Below, piece by piece: positions 26,011 through 38,362 of a stretch of 64,000 bases of DNA (the first letter of the stretch is position 1; the number at the start of each line of letters is the position of its first letter). The notes under the pieces were generated by a model that saw nothing but the letters and a program-made list of their open reading frames with translations, did not search any database and was not told where the DNA came from. The position numbers and the translations under genes are program-made. Source of the stretch: Shewanella baltica (GTDB lineage: Bacteria > Pseudomonadota > Gammaproteobacteria > Enterobacterales > Shewanellaceae); assembly GCF_900456975.1 (NCBI RefSeq), contig NZ_UGYM01000002.1:930001-994000 (forward strand), read 5' to 3'.

Positions 26011-27123
26011 TTACTTTCCAGAGGGGATCTGTTGGGTAATACAATGGATATTGCCACCACCTAATAGGATTTCGCGGGCTGGCACACCGACAATCTCATA
26101 CTCGGGGAAAATTTCCTGCAGTTTTTGCGCGGCGATATCGTCGGTGGCAGGATCAAGTAGCGGGAAAACGATACGATTATTGGTGATTAAAAAGTTCACA
26201 TAAGAACCCGCTAAGCGCTCACCCGCCGTGCGTGGCACGCCAGTGCCTTCTGTCACGCCCAGTGATTCCTCTTCGGTGCAATACAGCGGCCCCGGTTGTG
26301 GCAACAGATGGATTTTTAACTTACGGCCTTGTGCATCCACGGTATTTTGCAGCACATCTAGCGCAGCTTTTGAGCGCGGATACTGGGGATCGGTTTCATC
26401 ATCAGTCCAGTGCAAAATCACTTCGCCTGGGCGAGCAAAACAGCACATGTTGTCGATATGACCATCGGTCTCATCCATATACACACCATCTTGCAACCAG
26501 ATAAACTGCTTAACATTCAAATAGTCACGCAGTAAGTCTTCAATTTGTTCTTTCGTCAGATCTGGGTTGCGGTTGGCGTTGAGTAAACATTCGGCACTCG
26601 TCATACAGGTGCCTTCACCGTCAACATGGATAGAACCCCCTTCGAGGATCAGCGGCGCGCTGTAACGGGCAAACCCATGTTGCTTAAGCATTTGCTGTGC
26701 AACTTGTTCGTCCTTATCCCATGGGAAGTACAAACCACCGTTATGGCCGCCCCAAGCGTTAAAGCCCCAGTCAACGCCACGGCATTCGCCCTCGGCATTA
26801 ATGACCACTGTTGGACCAGTGTCACGCGCCCAGCAATCGTTACTGTCCATTTCGACCAAAGTGACGTGCGATGGCATCACTTTTTGAGCTTCAGCTAAAA
26901 AGGCTTTAGGTACACCCATATACACGGGCGTCGCTCCACCAATGGCATCGGCCACTTTAGCAAAGGTCGCTTGAGCATAAGCCCCAGCAGAGCGCCAGTT
27001 GTCAGGACGATGTGGCCAAATCATCCACACCGCTTGCTGCGCTGCCCATTCGGCGGGCATGTGGAAACCATCTTGAGATGGCTTAGTCGTTAACGGCGTG
27101 GCATCCACATTCGCGTTTGTCAT
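26011..27123 (-). CDS. aguA: agmatine deiminase
   Basis: Hydrolyses agmatine to N-carbamoylputrescine and ammonia in the arginine-decarboxylase route to putrescine. The 370-residue protein has the amidinotransferase-like fold motifs [20 protein letters not shown] at the N-terminus, [11 protein letters not shown] near 95, [11 protein letters not shown] near 165, [14 protein letters not shown] near 222, and the catalytic Cys in [11 protein letters not shown] close to the C-terminus. It is the first gene of an operon with the leader ORF and amidase (19 bp to the leader). Putrescine is a precursor of Shewanella siderophores, a plausible use. The ATG has only a weak ribosome-binding site. Confidence 0.96.
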   Translation of the reverse strand: MTNANVDATPLTTKPSQDGFHMPAEWAAQQAVWMIWPHRPDNWRSAGAYAQATFAKVADAIGGATPVYMGVPKAFLAEAQKVMPSHVTLVEMDSNDCWARDTGPTVVINAEGECRGVDWGFNAWGGHNGGLYFPWDKDEQVAQQMLKQHGFARYSAPLILEGGSIHVDGEGTCMTSAECLLNANRNPDLTKEQIEDLLRDYLNVKQFIWLQDGVYMDETDGHIDNMCCFARPGEVILHWTDDETDPQYPRSKAALDVLQNTVDAQGRKLKIHLLPQPGPLYCTEEESLGVTEGTGVPRTAGERLAGSYVNFLITNNRIVFPLLDPATDDIAAQKLQEIFPEYEIVGVPAREILLGGGNIHCITQQIPSGK

Positions 27124-27652
27124 GAATTTTGTCTCCAGTAATGCTCAAATCTATAAGGGTGTACGCCCCATTTGGAGCGACAGAATAGAAATACACCTAA
27201 CATAATCAAATAAATCGAATGACCGCATTCATTAAGCGGTACTTATCACATGCATACATCACATATATAGTTAGGCCGAAATTGTTAGGTCTTCACTCAG
27301 TGAGTTTTAGCTTCATTGAAATATTGCTGCGTATCTTATCATTTAAGATGGCTTGTGCTAAATACTTGTATGCAGGACATAGATGAGAATTTGTAGGGGT
27401 AGATAAGTCTTCAGTTTATTGTTCTTGGGGTGAATATCATCACCACATGGCGCAAATGCGCTTTTAGTTAAAATAAGACCTATTAAATAAGAACCCTAAG
27501 ATCTGTTATCAGCATCAAAATAGCGCTTTTATGTGACCTCGCTTATCATCGCGTTATTATAGCCTTTTACTAACAAGCACTGCTGAGGCGTATTCTTTTT
27601 GTTCATCCTCAGCATTAGTCCGTTTAAGTATTTATCTTTAAAGGAGGTAAGC
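27124..27652. other. intergenic region between aguA and mazG (edge of accessory block)
   Basis: About 530 bp between divergent genes. No ORF or RNA gene is evident. A short hairpin GCGC-aaat-GCGC followed by TTTTA lies around 27447-27464. The mazG ribosome-binding site AAAGGAGG is at its right end. Promoters for both genes must lie here but cannot be fixed by eye. Confidence 0.4.
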
Positions 27653-28549
27653 ATGACTTCCCACTCTGCGCCATTAACTTCATTTTCGACCTCGGGACTT
27701 TCTGCAACGAGCCTTTCTGCTACAGATGTAGAGCCGCTGCTTAAGATAATGGAAAAACTGCGCGACCCACAAACAGGTTGCCCGTGGGATAAAGCACAAA
27801 CGTTTCAAACCATAGTGCCTTTTACCTTAGAGGAAGCCTATGAGGTTGCCGATACCATAGAGCGCTTAGCCTGGGATGAGTTACCCGATGAACTTGGGGA
27901 TTTATTATTTCAAATCGTATTCTATTGTCAGCTTGGTAAAGAGCAGGGGTTGTTTGATTTTGCTACTGTGATTGAGAAAATCAGCGACAAGTTGACCCGC
28001 CGTCATCCCCATGTGTTTGGTGAGCAAAATCCGCAAATAGGCGATAGCGCTCAAGCGATGAAAGCCAATTGGGAGGCGATTAAAGCGACTGAACGCGAAC
28101 AAAAGGCGCAGCAAGTGGCGGGTGAAATCCAAGCTGACACTGTGGTTTCTGCGTTAGATAATATTCCGCGTACCCAACCTGCGCTGTCGCGCTCAATCAA
28201 AATTCAGCAAAGGGTGGCGCGAGTCGGTTTCGATTGGGCCGAACTTGAACCCGTGGTCGCTAAAATTCAAGAAGAAATCGATGAAGTCTTACATGAAGTG
28301 AATCAACCCGAGCAAGATCAAGCGAAAGTGCAGTCCGAAATGGGCGACTTGCTATTTGCCGTGGTGAATCTAGCCCGTCATCTTAAGGTCGACCCAGAGC
28401 AAGCGTTGCGTCAAGCCAACCTTAAATTTGAACGCCGTTTTCGCGGCGTAGAGCAGTTGGCGATTGAGAGCGGTAAAAGCATGCAAGAGCACACATTAAT
28501 GGAGCTTGATGCCTATTGGGACCAAGTAAAAGCGACTGAGACGAGATAA
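27653..28549 (+). CDS. mazG: nucleoside triphosphate pyrophosphohydrolase MazG
   Basis: Hydrolyses NTPs and dNTPs to monophosphates and pyrophosphate and lowers (p)ppGpp effects in E. coli. It has two tandem MazG domains. The first has LRDPQTGCPWDKAQTFQTI and EEAYEVADTIE (metal-binding E-E-x-x-E/D). The second has EIDEVLHEVNQ and SEMGDLLFAVVNLARHL. At 298 residues it is longer than E. coli MazG because of a Ser/Thr-rich extension of about 27 residues. The start at 27653 is fixed by AAAGGAGG five bases upstream; the frame opens 18 codons earlier. It is the first core gene after the accessory block. Confidence 0.96.
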   Translation: MTSHSAPLTSFSTSGLSATSLSATDVEPLLKIMEKLRDPQTGCPWDKAQTFQTIVPFTLEEAYEVADTIERLAWDELPDELGDLLFQIVFYCQLGKEQGLFDFATVIEKISDKLTRRHPHVFGEQNPQIGDSAQAMKANWEAIKATEREQKAQQVAGEIQADTVVSALDNIPRTQPALSRSIKIQQRVARVGFDWAELEPVVAKIQEEIDEVLHEVNQPEQDQAKVQSEMGDLLFAVVNLARHLKVDPEQALRQANLKFERRFRGVEQLAIESGKSMQEHTLMELDAYWDQVKATETR

Positions 28550-28617
28550 ACGGCAAATTATCCCGATTGGTGTTTGTCGAATCGCGCCGCCTTTGGTATA
28601 CTACTGCCCCGTCCTAG

Positions 28618-30303
<1,686 letters not shown>

Positions 30304-30312
30304 GAATATTTG

Positions 30313-30345
30313 AGGCCGGACCCGCGACAGTGGGGCCGGCCTTTT
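30313..30345 (+). terminator. Rho-independent terminator after pyrG
   Basis: AGGCCGG pairs with CCGGCCT around a 16-nt loop, followed directly by TTTT. It lies ten bases after the pyrG stop. Confidence 0.85.
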
Positions 30346-30520
30346 GCTACACTCATCAGACTTGAAACATAAGAATTTAATACCTCTGGGTATAAACAGT
30401 ATGCGTATCAGTTGCATCTGTATGGAAGCAAACCGTAAATGGAATTTTGTTATTTTCTGCGGTATGTGACTTCCATTTATTCCCATAGGTATTGGTTTTT
30501 TCTTTTATCTTTAAACTTAA

Positions 30521-31828
<1,308 letters not shown>

Positions 31829-31845
31829 TTTAAACTTTGATGTAA

Positions 31846-31872
31846 AAAGGCCACCACTTGGTGGCCTTTTTT
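31846..31872 (+). terminator. Rho-independent terminator after eno
   Basis: AAAAGGCCACCA-ctt-GGTGGCCTTTT, a strong stem followed by a T-run, 18 bases after the eno stop. Confidence 0.95.
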
Positions 31873-31927
31873 GTTGTACTATCTGCTGTATATTTTTTTA
31901 ATCCAAGATACTGACGCTAATTCCTCC

Positions 31928-32227
31928 ATGAAATTTTTTGTCATTGCACTCATAGTGCTACTCGGTTTACTGCAATTTCGTCTTTGGTCGGGAGATAATA
32001 GTCTTCCTGAATATTTCGTCCTGCAAAAACAAATTGCCGCGCAGCAAGAAGGTAACGCCAAACTCAATGAGCGTAACCAAGTGCTGAAGGAAGAAATCAT
32101 CGATTTGAAAAGTGGTACCGAAGCCATAGAAGAACGTGCGCGTAACGAACTTGGCATGGTCAAAGAAGGTGAAACCTTCTATCGCGTCGTGGGTGGTGAT
32201 CGCTCAGTATCGAGTCCATCCCAGTAA
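31928..32227 (+). CDS. ftsB: cell division protein FtsB
   Basis: Bitopic inner-membrane divisome protein that binds FtsL and FtsQ. It has 99 residues: a membrane segment at residues 3-20 (FFVIALIVLLGLLQFRLW), then GDNSLPEY and a periplasmic coiled coil (LQKQIAAQQEGNAKLNERN onward), ending with the ARNELGMVKEGETFYRVV block typical of FtsB. The frame opens 19 codons earlier, but that part would run into the eno terminator, so ATG 31928 is chosen. It is the first gene of the ftsB-to-rpoS cluster, 12 bp before ispD. Confidence 0.95.
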   Translation: MKFFVIALIVLLGLLQFRLWSGDNSLPEYFVLQKQIAAQQEGNAKLNERNQVLKEEIIDLKSGTEAIEERARNELGMVKEGETFYRVVGGDRSVSSPSQ

Positions 32228-32239
32228 TATGGAGTTAGG

Positions 32240-33031
32240 ATGTCAGAGCTAGGACATTTAGATCTTGGATTAAGCGAGCAATCCAATCCAGGCAGTCAAT
32301 CTGAGCCGGTAATGCAAACTGAATTGCAGCGCCAAGCTGAGCATATTACTCAAGCTGTGGTGGCTATCGTTCCCGCTGCGGGCATTGGTAGCCGCATGGG
32401 CGCCGACAGACCTAAACAATATCTTGAGGTGTGTGGGCAGAGTATTCTTGGCCATACTTTAGATAAGCTGTTGTCTCACCCGCACATTTCCCACGTCATC
32501 GTCGCCTTACATCCGAATGATAATATCTTCAATACCCTGCCACAGGCCGCGCATCCTAAATTGACCACAGTATTAGGCGGCGGTGAGCGCGCAGATTCTG
32601 TGTTGGCGGCGCTGCAAATTGTGCCCGAGCACAGTTGGGCCTTAGTGCATGATGCGGCAAGACCTTGTTTAACCGCGACGGATATCGACAAGTTACTCGC
32701 ATCCAGAGTGCAATTTCCCCAAGGCGCGATTTTGGCCATGCCAGTACGCGATACCATGAAGCGCGCCAATAAACAGGGCGAAATCAGCGCTACTGTGTGC
32801 CGCGATAATTTATGGCATGCACTGACGCCGCAGTTATTTCAGGCAGCGCAGCTAAAAGATTACCTCAATGCCGCTCTGGCGGCAGGCGCGGTCGTGACAG
32901 ATGAGGCTTCGGCGATGGAATGGGCGGGCATTTCACCCGGACTCGTTTCGGGCCGTGCTGACAATATAAAAGTGACGCATCCCGATGATTTGGGATTGGC
33001 CGAATTGTTTTTAATGCGTGCCGCAAAATAG
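32240..33031 (+). CDS. ispD: 2-C-methyl-D-erythritol 4-phosphate cytidylyltransferase
   Basis: Third step of the MEP isoprenoid pathway: CTP plus MEP gives CDP-ME. The nucleotidyltransferase fold starts with VVAIVPAAGIGSRMGADRPK (the PAAG-x-G-x-R-x-G-x-x-x-P-K signature) near residue 40. VHDAARPC near 138 and the substrate-binding DTMKR near 170 follow. The 263 residues exceed the usual 230-240 because of about 38 extra N-terminal residues, Gln- and Glu-rich and without known function. A later ATG (residue 25) could be the real start, though GTTAGG precedes the first one. ispF follows directly, as usual. Confidence 0.96.
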   Translation: MSELGHLDLGLSEQSNPGSQSEPVMQTELQRQAEHITQAVVAIVPAAGIGSRMGADRPKQYLEVCGQSILGHTLDKLLSHPHISHVIVALHPNDNIFNTLPQAAHPKLTTVLGGGERADSVLAALQIVPEHSWALVHDAARPCLTATDIDKLLASRVQFPQGAILAMPVRDTMKRANKQGEISATVCRDNLWHALTPQLFQAAQLKDYLNAALAAGAVVTDEASAMEWAGISPGLVSGRADNIKVTHPDDLGLAELFLMRAAK

Positions 33032-33068
33032 TCATAATCCAAGTAAAATAATACGTTAGGAATATTAA

Positions 33069-33554
33069 ATGAAAATCCGTATCGGCCATGGTTTCGATGT
33101 GCATAAATTTGGTGCTGCACGGCCCCTCATTCTTTGCGGCGTCGAAGTGCCCTATGAAACTGGCCTAATCGCACATTCAGATGGTGATGTGGTGCTGCAT
33201 GCGATTTCCGATGCGATTCTCGGCGCACTGGCGCTGGGTGACATAGGTAAACATTTCCCCGACACAGATACCGCCTATAAAGGTGCCGATAGCCGCGTAT
33301 TGCTGCGTCATAGCTATGCTTTAGCGAGGGCGAAAGGCTTTGTGCTGGGTAATCTTGACGTCACTATCATAGCGCAAGCCCCTAAAATGGCGCCGCACAT
33401 TGAGGCAATGCGCCAAATATTGGCCGCAGATTTAACCTCGGAATTTGACGACATTAACGTCAAAGCGACCACGACTGAACAGCTAGGATTTACCGGGCGT
33501 AAAGAAGGTATTGCGGTAGAAGCCGTGGTATTGATGACCCGTAAACACGATTAA
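33069..33554 (+). CDS. ispF: 2-C-methyl-D-erythritol 2,4-cyclodiphosphate synthase
   Basis: Fifth step of the MEP pathway; forms the cyclic diphosphate with loss of CMP. It has 161 residues, full length. The N-terminal metal site is [11 protein letters not shown] (Asp-x-His) and the third ligand is in the [18 protein letters not shown] block. [11 protein letters not shown] and the C-terminal [15 protein letters not shown] signature are present. It lies 37 bp after ispD; the two act close together in the same pathway. Confidence 0.98.
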   Translation: MKIRIGHGFDVHKFGAARPLILCGVEVPYETGLIAHSDGDVVLHAISDAILGALALGDIGKHFPDTDTAYKGADSRVLLRHSYALARAKGFVLGNLDVTIIAQAPKMAPHIEAMRQILAADLTSEFDDINVKATTTEQLGFTGRKEGIAVEAVVLMTRKHD

Positions 33555-33574
33555 CTTAAGAGTAAAAAAGTCCC

Positions 33575-34708
33575 ATGAGCGAATTACATTATCTGTATGG
33601 CAAGCCTTTAGGTACAGCAGATCTAAGAACCCAAAATAGCGATTTTATCGTGAAAGAGATTTTGCCTTTTAGCCCAACGGGTGAAGGTGAACATCACATG
33701 CTGCATGTACGCAAAGAAGGGCTAAATACAGTACAAGTCGCTGAAATGATCGCTAAGTTCGCTAAGGTGCATCCAAAGGAAGTCACCTACGCTGGGCAAA
33801 AAGATAAAAATGCCATCACAGAACAATGGTTCGGTGTGCGTATTCCGGGTAAAGAAACGCCGCTTTGGAAGGATCTCAATAGCGAGCGTTTGACTATATT
33901 GTCGAGCAGCCGCCACAGCAAAAAACTGAGAATCGGTGCTTTAGTCGGTAACCGTTTTATTCTTACCCTGAGAAATGTCACCCAAGTCGAAGACATTATC
34001 AGCCGTATCGAAAAGGTCGCTCAAGTGGGCGTGCCCAATTACTTTGGTGAGCAACGCTTTGGTCACGATGGTAAAAACTTAGTTTTTGGTCGCCAAATGA
34101 TGGCGGGTAAAAAAGTCAAAGATAGAAATAAGCGCAGCATGTATTTGTCTGCGGTGCGCTCAAATCTGTTTAACACTGTGGTGTCGTACCGTTTAGCCAA
34201 CCATGGCACTAAGCCTCTAGCGGGTGATTGTGTGATGTTGGCGGGCAGCAAAAGCTTCTTCGTTACGCCTGAATGGGATCTTATTGTGTTGAAACGTCTG
34301 ATTGAAAAAGACATTCAACTATCAGCACCATTATGGGGCCGCGGCATGATGCTGCCTCAAGGTGAAGCTGCTGCGGTGGAAACCTTGGCCATGAGTGAGT
34401 TGGCCGACGATTGCTATGGCCTTGAACATGCGGGATTAGAGCAAGAGCGTCGTCCGTTACTGCTTGAGCCCCAAGCCCTTAAATACGAACAAACCGCCGA
34501 TGGTCTTGTGCTTGAGTTTGTGTTGCCTGCGGGCAGTTTTGCCACATCCTTGTTGAGAGAGTTAGTCAATTATCAAGATGTTAAAGAGCAGCAATGGCAA
34601 GCGACACTGGTGCAGGAGCCTGCGCCAGAGGCAACGAATGCTAACGTAGCGGCTGATACAATTGAAACTAAGACTGAAGCTGCACCTAACACTGAAGCAG
34701 AGTCATGA
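33575..34708 (+). CDS. truD: tRNA pseudouridine(13) synthase TruD
   Basis: Makes pseudouridine 13 in tRNA(Glu). It has 377 residues. The catalytic Asp lies in [17 protein letters not shown] near residue 80. The TruD insertion domain and the [16 protein letters not shown] block near 152 are clear. The last roughly 30 residues form a low-complexity Ala/Thr/Glu tail (from [11 protein letters not shown]) absent from most family members. The stop overlaps the surE start as ATGA, so the two are translationally coupled. Confidence 0.97.
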   Translation: MSELHYLYGKPLGTADLRTQNSDFIVKEILPFSPTGEGEHHMLHVRKEGLNTVQVAEMIAKFAKVHPKEVTYAGQKDKNAITEQWFGVRIPGKETPLWKDLNSERLTILSSSRHSKKLRIGALVGNRFILTLRNVTQVEDIISRIEKVAQVGVPNYFGEQRFGHDGKNLVFGRQMMAGKKVKDRNKRSMYLSAVRSNLFNTVVSYRLANHGTKPLAGDCVMLAGSKSFFVTPEWDLIVLKRLIEKDIQLSAPLWGRGMMLPQGEAAAVETLAMSELADDCYGLEHAGLEQERRPLLLEPQALKYEQTADGLVLEFVLPAGSFATSLLRELVNYQDVKEQQWQATLVQEPAPEATNANVAADTIETKTEAAPNTEAES

Positions 34709-35454
34709 TCCGCATCTTAGTGAGCAACGATGATGGGGTTAATGCTCCGGGGATCAAAGCCTTAACTGAGGCCTTGGCTGAAATTGCGACTGTGCTGACA
34801 GTGGGGCCAGATCGTAATTGTTCTGGTGCGAGCAATTCATTAACCTTGACTAATCCATTAAGAATTAATAGGTTAGATAACGGTTACATTTCTGTTCACG
34901 GTACACCGACTGATTGTGTGCATTTGGCTATCCGAGAATTGTACGATGGCGAACCCGATATGGTGGTGTCTGGTATCAATGCTGGCGCGAACATGGGCGA
35001 TGATACCTTGTATTCGGGGACTGTCGCTGCCGCGATGGAAGGGCGCTTTTTAGGTTTTCCTGCGGTCGCGATTTCGCTCAATGGCCGCAAATTCGAACAT
35101 TATCAATCGGCGGCTGTTTACGCTCGGCGGATAGTTCAAGGCTTGTTGGCCCAGCCTTTGGCAAAGGATCAGATTTTAAATGTGAATGTGCCAGACTTGC
35201 CGCTTGATCAAATCAAAGGCATTAAAGTGACTCGCCTTGGTGCTCGTCATAAGGCTGAAGGCATAGTACGAACGCAAGATCCCGCTGGACGTGAGATCTT
35301 CTGGCTCGGCCCACCAGGACAAGAGCAGGACGCCACTGAGGGCACTGATTTTCATGCTATCGCCAATGGCTATGTGTCAATTACGCCTTTGACGGTTGAT
35401 TTAACTGCCTACGGACAACTAACGGCATTGCAAAATTGGGTAGATAAAATATGA
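34705..35454 (+). CDS. surE: 5'/3'-nucleotidase SurE
   Basis: Metal-dependent survival-protein phosphatase acting on nucleoside monophosphates and exopolyphosphate. It has 249 residues with the metal site [10 protein letters not shown] at the N-terminus, [12 protein letters not shown] near 36, [11 protein letters not shown] near 70 and [19 protein letters not shown] near 92. It overlaps truD by 4 bp and pcm by 4 bp, so all three are co-translated. The surE-pcm-nlpD-rpoS order is the usual stress-survival cluster. Confidence 0.98.
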   Translation: MIRILVSNDDGVNAPGIKALTEALAEIATVLTVGPDRNCSGASNSLTLTNPLRINRLDNGYISVHGTPTDCVHLAIRELYDGEPDMVVSGINAGANMGDDTLYSGTVAAAMEGRFLGFPAVAISLNGRKFEHYQSAAVYARRIVQGLLAQPLAKDQILNVNVPDLPLDQIKGIKVTRLGARHKAEGIVRTQDPAGREIFWLGPPGQEQDATEGTDFHAIANGYVSITPLTVDLTAYGQLTALQNWVDKI

Positions 35455-36086
35455 CTCGAGTTGCCTTAACATCGGCGGTGAACTTAGCTAAAAAGCTTCA
35501 TGATGCGGGGATCCGCAATCAAGCCGTGTTAAAGGCGATATCGCATACGCCGCGGGAAATCTTTCTCGATAATGCGTTAGCCCATAAAGCCTATGAAAAT
35601 ACCGCTTTACCTATTGGCCAAGGGCAAACCATCTCGCAGCCTTATATCGTCGCCCGTATGACCGAACTCTTACTGCATAAGATGCCTCAGCGCGTATTAG
35701 AAGTGGGTACAGGATCGGGTTATCAGGCGGCAATTTTGGCGCAATTAGTGCCGCAGCTTTGTACTATCGAGCGAATAAAAGGCTTACAAATTCAAGCGAG
35801 ACAGCGCTTAAAACGATTAGATTTGCATAATGTGTCGTTTAAATATGGTGATGGCTGGTTAGGTTGGGCGAATCGTAGCCCGTTCGATGCCATTATGGTG
35901 ACCGCTGCCGCTTCGACTATACCTGAGGCCTTACTGTCTCAATTAGCCGAGGGCGGAGTGTTAGTTCTGCCAGTCGGCGAAGATACCCAGCAATTGATGC
36001 GAATCACTCGTACTGCGGACCGCTTCAGTTCGGAAACAATTGAAACGGTTAAATTTGTCCCTTTGATTAATGGAGAGTTAGCTTAA
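35451..36086 (+). CDS. pcm: protein-L-isoaspartate O-methyltransferase
   Basis: Repairs isoaspartyl residues in aged proteins using SAM. It has 211 residues. The [19 protein letters not shown] block near 60, the SAM-binding motif [19 protein letters not shown] near 85 and the [20 protein letters not shown] block near 145 are diagnostic. The ATGA overlap with surE shows coupling. It is followed after 100 bp by nlpD. Confidence 0.98.
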   Translation: MTRVALTSAVNLAKKLHDAGIRNQAVLKAISHTPREIFLDNALAHKAYENTALPIGQGQTISQPYIVARMTELLLHKMPQRVLEVGTGSGYQAAILAQLVPQLCTIERIKGLQIQARQRLKRLDLHNVSFKYGDGWLGWANRSPFDAIMVTAAASTIPEALLSQLAEGGVLVLPVGEDTQQLMRITRTADRFSSETIETVKFVPLINGELA

Positions 36087-36186
36087 CCTTGTGTTGTGCT
36101 ACTGTCTCCACTGAACAGCTTGTCTTGCAACGAGGGCATTGTTTTCTCATCATAAACAGTAATACAGCCTCACCAAGGAGTTTTTA

Positions 36187-37083
36187 TTGTTGAATGCGGG
36201 TTTAGTCTTAAACCTCTGCTTTATATTTCTGCTTGCAGGCTGTAGCTTTCAGGCCAGCCGACCCGCGCCCGTCGAAAATATTTCCCATAGCTACTCTAAA
36301 AACAACAAAGGCCACATTAAATCGAATTCATATAAAGTTAAGAAAGGCGACACGCTTTACTCTATTTCTTGGGGAGCAGGAAAGGATTTTTCTGAAATAG
36401 CTAAACTTAATCAATTAGATAACCCTTATACAATTTACCCCGGACAGATTTTATATTTAACGAATGCTAAGTCGAGTAGTCAGTCTAAATCTACAACTTT
36501 AGATGGAAGAAAAACGAGCTCCTCGGGTAATAATTCTAGTAAAAATGATAAAAAACAAACAGATAATCAGGTTTCTCAAACCGACGCTAAGTCAAGTAAT
36601 GATCTGAAAAAAACACTTGATCAGAAAGCTAAGCCCGCGTACCTTGTAACAAGTTCCCAACAAAATGTTAACTCGATCATGGTTCCACCGACTTCGACAC
36701 TACCAACCAGTGTGAGTCAGTGGGAGTGGCCAGTAAGAGGGAAGTTAATCGGGACTTACTCTGCCAATGAGCAGGGAAATAAAGGCATTAAGATCGCGGG
36801 GAATCGGGGAGATATCATCAAAGCTGCTGCAGATGGGCGGGTGGTATACGCAGGAAGTGCTCTTAGGGGTTACGGTAATTTAGTGATTATTAAACATAGT
36901 GACGATTACCTTAGTGCTTATGCTCATACGGACAAGATCTTAGTCAAAGAAAAGCAACATGTCCTCGCAGGGCAGACAGTTGCAAAAATGGGCAGTACAG
37001 GTGCCAATCGGGTAATGTTACATTTTGAAATTCGTTACCATGGACAGTCTGTAAACCCACTTACTTATTTACCCAAACAATGA
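36187..37083 (+). CDS. nlpD: murein hydrolase activator lipoprotein NlpD
   Basis: Outer-membrane lipoprotein that activates the amidase AmiC at division. The signal peptide ends in the lipobox LLAGC (Cys near 19). A LysM peptidoglycan-binding domain spans about 49-93 (YKVKKGDTLYSISWG through YPGQILYL). A Ser/Lys-rich linker follows, then a C-terminal LytM (M23) domain from about 195. The LytM domain lacks the metal-binding histidines, as in other NlpD proteins that activate rather than cut. The start is TTG at 36187, supported by AAGGAG six bases upstream. In relatives the rpoS promoter lies inside nlpD. Confidence 0.95.
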   Translation: MLNAGLVLNLCFIFLLAGCSFQASRPAPVENISHSYSKNNKGHIKSNSYKVKKGDTLYSISWGAGKDFSEIAKLNQLDNPYTIYPGQILYLTNAKSSSQSKSTTLDGRKTSSSGNNSSKNDKKQTDNQVSQTDAKSSNDLKKTLDQKAKPAYLVTSSQQNVNSIMVPPTSTLPTSVSQWEWPVRGKLIGTYSANEQGNKGIKIAGNRGDIIKAAADGRVVYAGSALRGYGNLVIIKHSDDYLSAYAHTDKILVKEKQHVLAGQTVAKMGSTGANRVMLHFEIRYHGQSVNPLTYLPKQ

Positions 37084-37163
37084 TTGCTTGGGGCCTTGTT
37101 GGCAAATGGAGGATAGGAAATTGCACTAATTCAGCAGTTTAATCAGGTTTGGGAGATTTAATC

Positions 37164-38144
37164 ATGAGCCGCATAAAAAGCACTGCCGCAGAAGCACTAG
37201 TAGATTTATCCGTAGACACTGTTGACTTCGATCTTGAAAAAGAAGAAGTTGCATCCGATTTAGTTCAAGAGCTAGGAATAGAGCAACAGGTTCAAGATGA
37301 CCTGCAAAAAAATCTTGATGCCACTCAACTTTACCTAGGTGAGATTGGTTTTTCCCCACTGCTTAGCGCAGAAGAAGAAGTTTACTTTTCCCGTAAAGCC
37401 TTAAAAGGCTGTGCAAAATCCCGTAATCGCATGATCGAAAGTAATTTACGTCTGGTCGTAAAGATTGCCCGTCGTTACAACAATCGCGGCTTAGCACTGC
37501 TTGATCTTATCGAAGAAGGCAACTTAGGCTTAATTCGTGCCGTTGAAAAGTTTGACCCAGAAAGAGGTTTCCGTTTTTCAACCTATGCGACTTGGTGGAT
37601 CAGACAGACCATTGAGCGCGCCATTATGAATCAGACTCGTACAATTCGATTGCCTATTCATGTTGTTAAAGAACTCAATGTTTACTTGCGCACCGCTCGC
37701 GAGTTAGCACAAAAACTCGATCACGAACCAACGGCCGAAGAAATTGCCGAAAAACTGCAAGTGTCGAGTGCTGATGTCAGCCGTATGCTTAAGCTGAATG
37801 AGAAAATCACCTCTGTCGATACGCCTTTGGGGGGCGATAATGACAAGGCGTTGCTGGATATTTTAGCCGATGACGATAACGTTGGCCCTGACTATAAAGT
37901 GCAAGATGAAGATATTTCTAATTCAGTGGTCAAATGGCTCAATGAGTTAAACACTAAACAAAGAGAAGTGTTAGCCCGCCGTTTTGGTCTGTTAGGTTAT
38001 GAACCTTCTACACTCGAAGATGTGGGTGCTGAAATTGGTTTGACCCGCGAACGTGTACGTCAAATTCAAGTAGAAGCATTGAAACGTTTACGCGACTTAT
38101 TAGGATCTCAAGGTTTATCTGTTGAAGCATTGTTTAGAAACTAA
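37164..38144 (+). CDS. rpoS: RNA polymerase sigma factor RpoS
   Basis: Stationary-phase and general stress sigma factor of the sigma-70 group, 326 residues. An acidic N-terminus is followed by region 1.2 ([20 protein letters not shown]), region 2 with [20 protein letters not shown] and [17 protein letters not shown] near 140, region 3, and region 4 with EVLARRFGL and the helix-turn-helix [20 protein letters not shown] near 280. ATG at 37164 has GGGAG eight bases upstream; a TTG 15 bases earlier also opens the frame. It lies downstream of nlpD, as in other gammaproteobacteria. Confidence 0.98.
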   Translation: MSRIKSTAAEALVDLSVDTVDFDLEKEEVASDLVQELGIEQQVQDDLQKNLDATQLYLGEIGFSPLLSAEEEVYFSRKALKGCAKSRNRMIESNLRLVVKIARRYNNRGLALLDLIEEGNLGLIRAVEKFDPERGFRFSTYATWWIRQTIERAIMNQTRTIRLPIHVVKELNVYLRTARELAQKLDHEPTAEEIAEKLQVSSADVSRMLKLNEKITSVDTPLGGDNDKALLDILADDDNVGPDYKVQDEDISNSVVKWLNELNTKQREVLARRFGLLGYEPSTLEDVGAEIGLTRERVRQIQVEALKRLRDLLGSQGLSVEALFRN

Positions 38145-38212
38145 TTATTTCGAAACTAATAAATGAGAAACTAAGATCAGTTGTTCGTTGATCTCTATGC
38201 CTAGCTCCTAGC

Positions 38213-38265
38213 TAAGGTCTAGTGATTTAGTCTAGTGATTTAGTCTAGTGCTTAGGTCTAGTCGA
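38213..38265. repeat. short tandem repeat (TAGTCTAGTGATT units)
   Basis: About three and a half imperfect copies of a 13-bp unit CTAGTGATTTAGT lie just before the rpoS terminator. It is slippage-type low-complexity sequence; no function seen. Confidence 0.55.
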
Positions 38266-38272
38266 TAAAAGT

Positions 38273-38306
38273 AAAACGCCCACTAACAAGAGTGGGCGTT
38301 GTTGTT
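38273..38306. terminator. bidirectional terminator between rpoS and mutS
   Basis: AACGCCCACT-aacaag-AGTGGGCGTT, a perfect 10-bp stem with A-rich and T-rich flanks, placed between convergent genes. Confidence 0.88.
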
Positions 38307-38362
38307 TCTAATCCTTTATTGCTGATCATATCGCTTGGCGAATATCACCCGTTCACAGAGCT

